From Saccoglossus kowalevskii (taxonomy: Eukaryota; Hemichordata; Enteropneusta; Harrimaniidae), in the NCBI RefSeq assembly GCF_000003605.2, contig NW_003124895.1, forward strand, positions 316,254 through 351,827: 35,574 bases of DNA, read 5' to 3'. The stretch's first letter is position 1; the number at the start of each line of letters is the position of its first letter. A model generated the notes under the pieces. That model saw only the letters and a list, made by a program, of their open reading frames with translations, ran no database searches and was not told the DNA's origin. The translations under genes and the position numbers were made by a program. Below are positions 31,726 to 35,574 of the stretch, one piece after another.

Positions 31726-31984
31726 CAACATGACAGTGTGCATGTATATGAAAAGCTGCTCCTGGAAACAGCAATTCACCTTCCAATGACCACATACCAG
31801 TTTTTCCATGAAATAAAATATAGGAACTGCATGCACAATCTAGGCAAGTTCGGGTAACTGGAAACATGCTATAATTTTATTTGTGTGAAAAAGATCACAC
31901 GGTATCGAATAAAAAAAACAAAAAAAAAAACAAAAAACAACAGAAATGTGTTTTCCTTCATAACTTCCAGAACAGTGTATAAAA

Positions 31985-32115
31985 TTTATTTTCACTGATT
32001 TTTGATGAGTTGAATGTAGAATATAGGAAAAAATGTATATTCACTGGATTTGATTTTCACTGAATCATTCCTTAAGCGAAAATTAATTCCAAGTGAAATT
32101 AAGTATTCTACAGTA
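31985..32115 (+). repeat. Duplicated non-coding block, copy 2
   Basis: Direct copy of 31600-31725, ~385 nt downstream, with small indels. Confidence 0.65.
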
Positions 32116-32129
32116 TTCGATTTAAAATT

Positions 32130-32367
32130 ACGCCCTCTATAGTTAGTTTCATGTTTAACACTATCTGGAGAGATATGCTTTATTAAACAGTCATGATGCA
32201 TGATCTCCGTCGTGTGCAATATTTTGTTTAAATTACGCCCTCTACAGTAAGTTTCATGTCTAACCAATTATTGGGAAAGGTATGCTTTAATAAACGGGCA
32301 CGTGGTGCATGATCTCCATTGTGTGCGATATTATTTAAGTTACGCCCTCTATGGTTAGTTTCATGTA
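32130..32367 (+). repeat. Short tandem array, ~105-nt unit
   Basis: ACGCCCTCTAxxGTxAGTTTCATG recurs at ~32131, 32234 and 32341, with intervening GCATGATCTCC, GTGTGCAATAT and TATGCTTTA shared between units. Confidence 0.7.
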
Positions 32368-32374
32368 TAAATAA

Positions 32375-32734
32375 AGTTTCCCGCGGTTCGCCATTATCCT
32401 CAGGGGCGGACATCCGGGCATTTTCTACCGCCTGGCAACCCTCGCGGTGAAAACAAAGACCAAAAACTCGCAAAAAACGGTATTTTGCGATGATTGTTGA
32501 GAGTCCCTTGAACAGTGTAACAAGATTAGCCCTACGTGTGTAACATATATGAATTTGGTTGTTCAGGATTACTTCAAAGTTGAGTTTGTGTTGTTTTCTC
32601 TAGTTTTCACCGGCTCCACGGCGTTCCACAGCAGCGCGCACAAAGCCCCATAGAAATACGTGGTACAGTGGTGCGCGTCTTAGCAACGTAGAACGTCCGT
32701 GACGTAGCTCCGCCCCCGAGGATAGCGGGAAACT
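32375..32734. mobile_element. MITE-like element with AGTTTCCCGC ends
   Basis: The left end AGTTTCCCGC...ATCCTCAGGGGCGGA (32375-32410) and the right end (32709-32734) are inverted copies, the left one carrying about 10 extra nt. The ~360-bp interior is non-coding and GC-richer than its surroundings. It directly follows the 105-nt tandem array. Confidence 0.55.
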
Positions 32735-33040
32735 ACTGTCTTCACATGATGATAACAGCCAATCGTTGGCTTTATGTTAATCACGTGATTTGTACGTATA
32801 AACGCAGAAGTCTGCAGTGGGCAATTATTCTATGCTGGACTAGCCACATTTCAGTCGTGCATAAACATAATTTTTATATTTATTAAGTCTAATTAAGCAT
32901 ATTGGATGAAACCCGACATCCACTCTCTGGCACACATGACAAGGCTACGTGTACAGGTTTCCAGCTGTATTTTTCCTCAAAAAGGGTTTTTTATCTCTGC
33001 TTTTTTTCTGGGCGGCTGTGTGCCAAGCGAACGGGGACTA

Positions 33041-33987
33041 ATTAGGTGATTAATAAGCATAAATATTTACCAAAAACTAATTGGGTCTCTGCATAGTTCT
33101 AGATTCATTGAAATGTGATGAGTACTCTTTAAAAGTTTCATTAAAATCCAATTGGTGGTTCTTTATATATCAGTGAAACATTATGGAAAAATTATGCAAA
33201 TTAGGTAATAAATATCCACAATTATTCACCCTAAAACTAATCAGGTCTCTGCATAGTCCTAGAAGATCTATATAGCAAGTCTCATTGAAATATGATTAGT
33301 ACTTGAGATACCAGGCAAAAAGCTGAAAATTAACTAATTATGCTAATAAGGTAATTAATATGCACAAATATTTACCCCAAAACTTATCAGGGGTCTGCAC
33401 AGTCCTTAAGTAACTATGTACCAAGTTTCATCGAAATGTGATGATTACTACTTGAAATATCGAAAGCTGAAAATTAATTAATTATGCAAATTAGGTAATT
33501 AATATTTACTGATATTACCCTACAAACTATCAGGCTTGTGCAGTGTCCTATGATATCTATGTACCAAGCTTTTTTGAAATGTGATGATTAGTACTTCAGA
33601 TATTAGTGGAAAAGCCAAAAATTTATTAATCATTATGCAAATTAGGTAATTAATATTGCACAGATTTTTACCGAAAACTAATCAAATCTATGCATTAGTT
33701 TGGAGCATCTATGTGCCAAGTTTCATCAAAATCAGTGGAACAGTCATGGAACAGCTAAAAATTAGCTAATTGTCATGCAAATTAGGTAATTAATATGCAT
33801 GGATTTTTACCAAAACCTAATCAAATCTGCACATTGGCCCAGAGCATCTGTGCACCAAGTTTCATCAAAAATCAATGTATGGTTCTTGAGAGATCAGTGG
33901 AACAGACGGACACAAATACACACACACACACACATACAGACACACTAACTGCAAAGACTCCCATTGTGTGCTTCGCACATGGGAGTC
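33041..33987 (+). mobile_element. Second tandem-core element with terminal hairpin
   Basis: Six imperfect units of 140-160 nt, anchored by (A)TTAGGTAATTAATAT at 33041, 33200, 33346, 33490, 33641 and 33781, each with CCAAGTTTCATCGAAATGTG- and CTAATCAGGTCT-like words. After a CA microsatellite it ends with a strong hairpin at 33956-33987 (GACTCCCA...TGGGAGTC). The architecture matches the first tandem-core family, but the sequence does not. Confidence 0.65.
33914..33935 (+). repeat. (CA)n microsatellite
   Basis: About ten ACAC units just before the terminal hairpin of the second tandem-core element. Confidence 0.9.
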
Positions 33988-35170
33988 AAAAACAAGTTCG
34001 AAGTACAAAGTCATGTAAGATAAAAAAAAACGAACACATTCGATGTGGAGAGGACGCTGACCTGCAGCATCAATGCTTTTACCTATTTGCTGACATAGCT
34101 CCACTACTTGAGATCTAGAAAATGAAAGCAATCAGAGCAATAATGTTTACAATAAATATACAATATTACTGAATTGATGTAATGTTTATTCATAAACACT
34201 AGAGGCTACTGGGTGTGTGTACAATACATGTACATCACTGAAGTTTTGAGGTCAACAGTACATGACAAATAAAAATTGTTGCCAGAAAAATTTCTCAGAC
34301 TTACACCTTCACCATTTTTTCTTCTTCAGGAAACAGCCTCAAAGTCTAGTTCAGTGAATTTGGAAGCTAAACACGTCTCCAATAATTGTTAACGATCATA
34401 AACTAATGAAGATGTCATTTTCTACTGTAATTGAAACAGCGCCCTCTGCATCTTTAGTGAAAGAATGATAATTGTCCTAATAAAAGTCTGACTAAGAGGG
34501 GGAAATTTTTTTTTGAGGTTTTCATTCACAGAAGGCAATTTGACATCTCTTTTATAAAGGGTAAACGTAAAGAATATAGATTATTTTTGCTGACTTCATA
34601 GGTATCTTTTGTATGCATGATGCGATGTTACTATGGGAAAGATTTGAATTTGCTGCCATTTTGGCAAATACACCACTCGTGTCTGACCCATAGAAAACAC
34701 ACTGACTGCAAGACCTAATGTTTTAGACCTCAGTATACATGCAATAGAAATGTAGAAAATTTCTTGTCTGATATTAAAAAAGAATAAAAACAGAAGTTTA
34801 AAAGATACACAATAAACAATCACATTAACAAACGGCTTTTACATCTTCAAGGACAGCAGAGCTACAAATTTAAGGGAAAAAATGAGATTGCTAAGGGCTT
34901 GATTATGGTTGCTAGGGACATACTTACATAACACCCCATCAATGTTATAAATATCCATAATATATAATATGTATAATTTAAGGCCCATTTCATCTTCTTA
35001 AATTTATTCATCTACTTGCTTTGGAAATGACAAATCTATTACCAAATTCATAAAAAAATTAATATATACTCCCTTGACCCTGTTTCAGACTGCACAATGT
35101 TGGGTAAAAAGAATGTATATTTGGGTGCATGGCATTCACATGTAGTTTTATATCTACATCAGACACAAAA
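33988..35170. other. Intergenic, nothing recognised
   Basis: AT-rich; a 75-codon minus frame (34596-34823) shows no family features. Confidence 0.5.
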
Positions 35171-35574
35171 ACAAGCAGCCTCTCGGCTGAGATAGCTCCG
35201 CTGTTATCAATGCATATTTCAATTAAAGAACAGAAGATATCATTAGAAAATGAACAATATGCATAGTATCAATGCAATGGGACTTGCTGTTTTCAACAAG
35301 AATTCAAAAATATAATTTTTAACCATAAATGATTGTGGTTTTTAACAAGAAGAAAATATCACTTTTTACCAAAAATGACAAAAATATTTATCAAAATTAG
35401 AGAATTGAAGATATCATCATGAAATAAAAAAATTTGAGAGTGGTCCATATGTAGTATCTATATACGTAATATCAAAGCAATTGGACATGTCGTTTTTAAC
35501 AAGAAGTCGAAAATATCACTTTTAACCAAAAATGACAAAAATATTTACCAAAATTAGAGAATTAAAGATATCAT
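35171..35574 (+). mobile_element. Tandem-core repeat element, copy 4 (runs off the window)
   Basis: It opens with the same ACAAGCAGCCTCTCGGCTGA start as copy 3, then core units with GATATCAT, ATGAAAT and CACTTTTTACCAAAAATGAC motifs, and is still repeating at the window end. Confidence 0.75.

Noticed and set aside
31992-32473. Minus frames of 91 and 81 codons with repeated HETxYRGRN-type words
   Set aside because: The repeated words come from translating the ~105-nt tandem array, not from a protein repeat family.
33041-33900. CRISPR-like array
   Set aside because: Units are long (140-160 nt), diverged throughout and without a constant-repeat/variable-spacer pattern; the genome is eukaryotic.
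33795-34131. 107-codon plus and 88-codon minus frames
   Set aside because: They run through the CA microsatellite and the terminal hairpin of a repeat element.

Overview
The window is eukaryotic: AT-rich, intron-containing, with diffuse non-coding DNA, many mobile-element relics, microsatellites and one 73-nt run of N (16059-16131). The gene content (a cGAS-like/Mab-21 nucleotidyltransferase and an NXPE-family protein) and repeats built from tandem cores of about 150 bp suggest a marine invertebrate. I lean towards an invertebrate deuterostome such as a hemichordate or cephalochordate; this is inference and the species cannot be read from the sequence.

Two multi-exon protein genes can be reconstructed, in convergent orientation. 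(1) Plus strand, 4136-8451, four exons: a predicted 758-aa protein whose N-terminal ~370 residues carry six AT-hook-like GRP cores and whose C-terminal ~350 residues form a complete Mab-21/cGAS-like nucleotidyltransferase. All catalytic landmarks are visible: a GS motif, ExD 12 residues later, and a third Asp. The splice phases fit exactly, but two of the three introns need GC-AG splicing. Reading through either GC donor truncates the protein. Exon 1 also holds an exact 271-nt internal duplication. This AT-hook/cGAS-like fusion is the most interesting thing in the window. (2) Minus strand, 22145-13132, five exons found: a predicted NXPE-family type II membrane protein (transmembrane segment, filamin/neurexophilin-like domain, PC-esterase domain with a GDS nucleophile). 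Its initiating exon was not found.

Layout: 1-3998, diverged dispersed repeats, including a tRNA-like Pol III element at about 243-330 and a duplicated block (540-870 and 2083-2455). 3999-8451, AT-hook/cGAS-like gene, with a tandem-core repeat element in intron 3. 8452-13131, repeat elements (a second tandem-core copy, a MITE, a foldback, a probable solo LTR). 13132-22145, NXPE gene, whose 4.7-kb intron holds two MITEs, a LINE 3' fragment and the assembly gap, and whose first intron holds a third tandem-core copy. 22146-35574, no convincing gene: one short open frame (23033-23230), several terminal-inverted-repeat elements, a 135-bp element with 37-bp perfect inverted arms, a second family of tandem-core element (33041-33987), and the start of a fourth copy of the first family running off the end.

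The two genes have no demonstrable functional link. Most other open frames in the region are short and non-conserved in appearance, or lie inside repeats.
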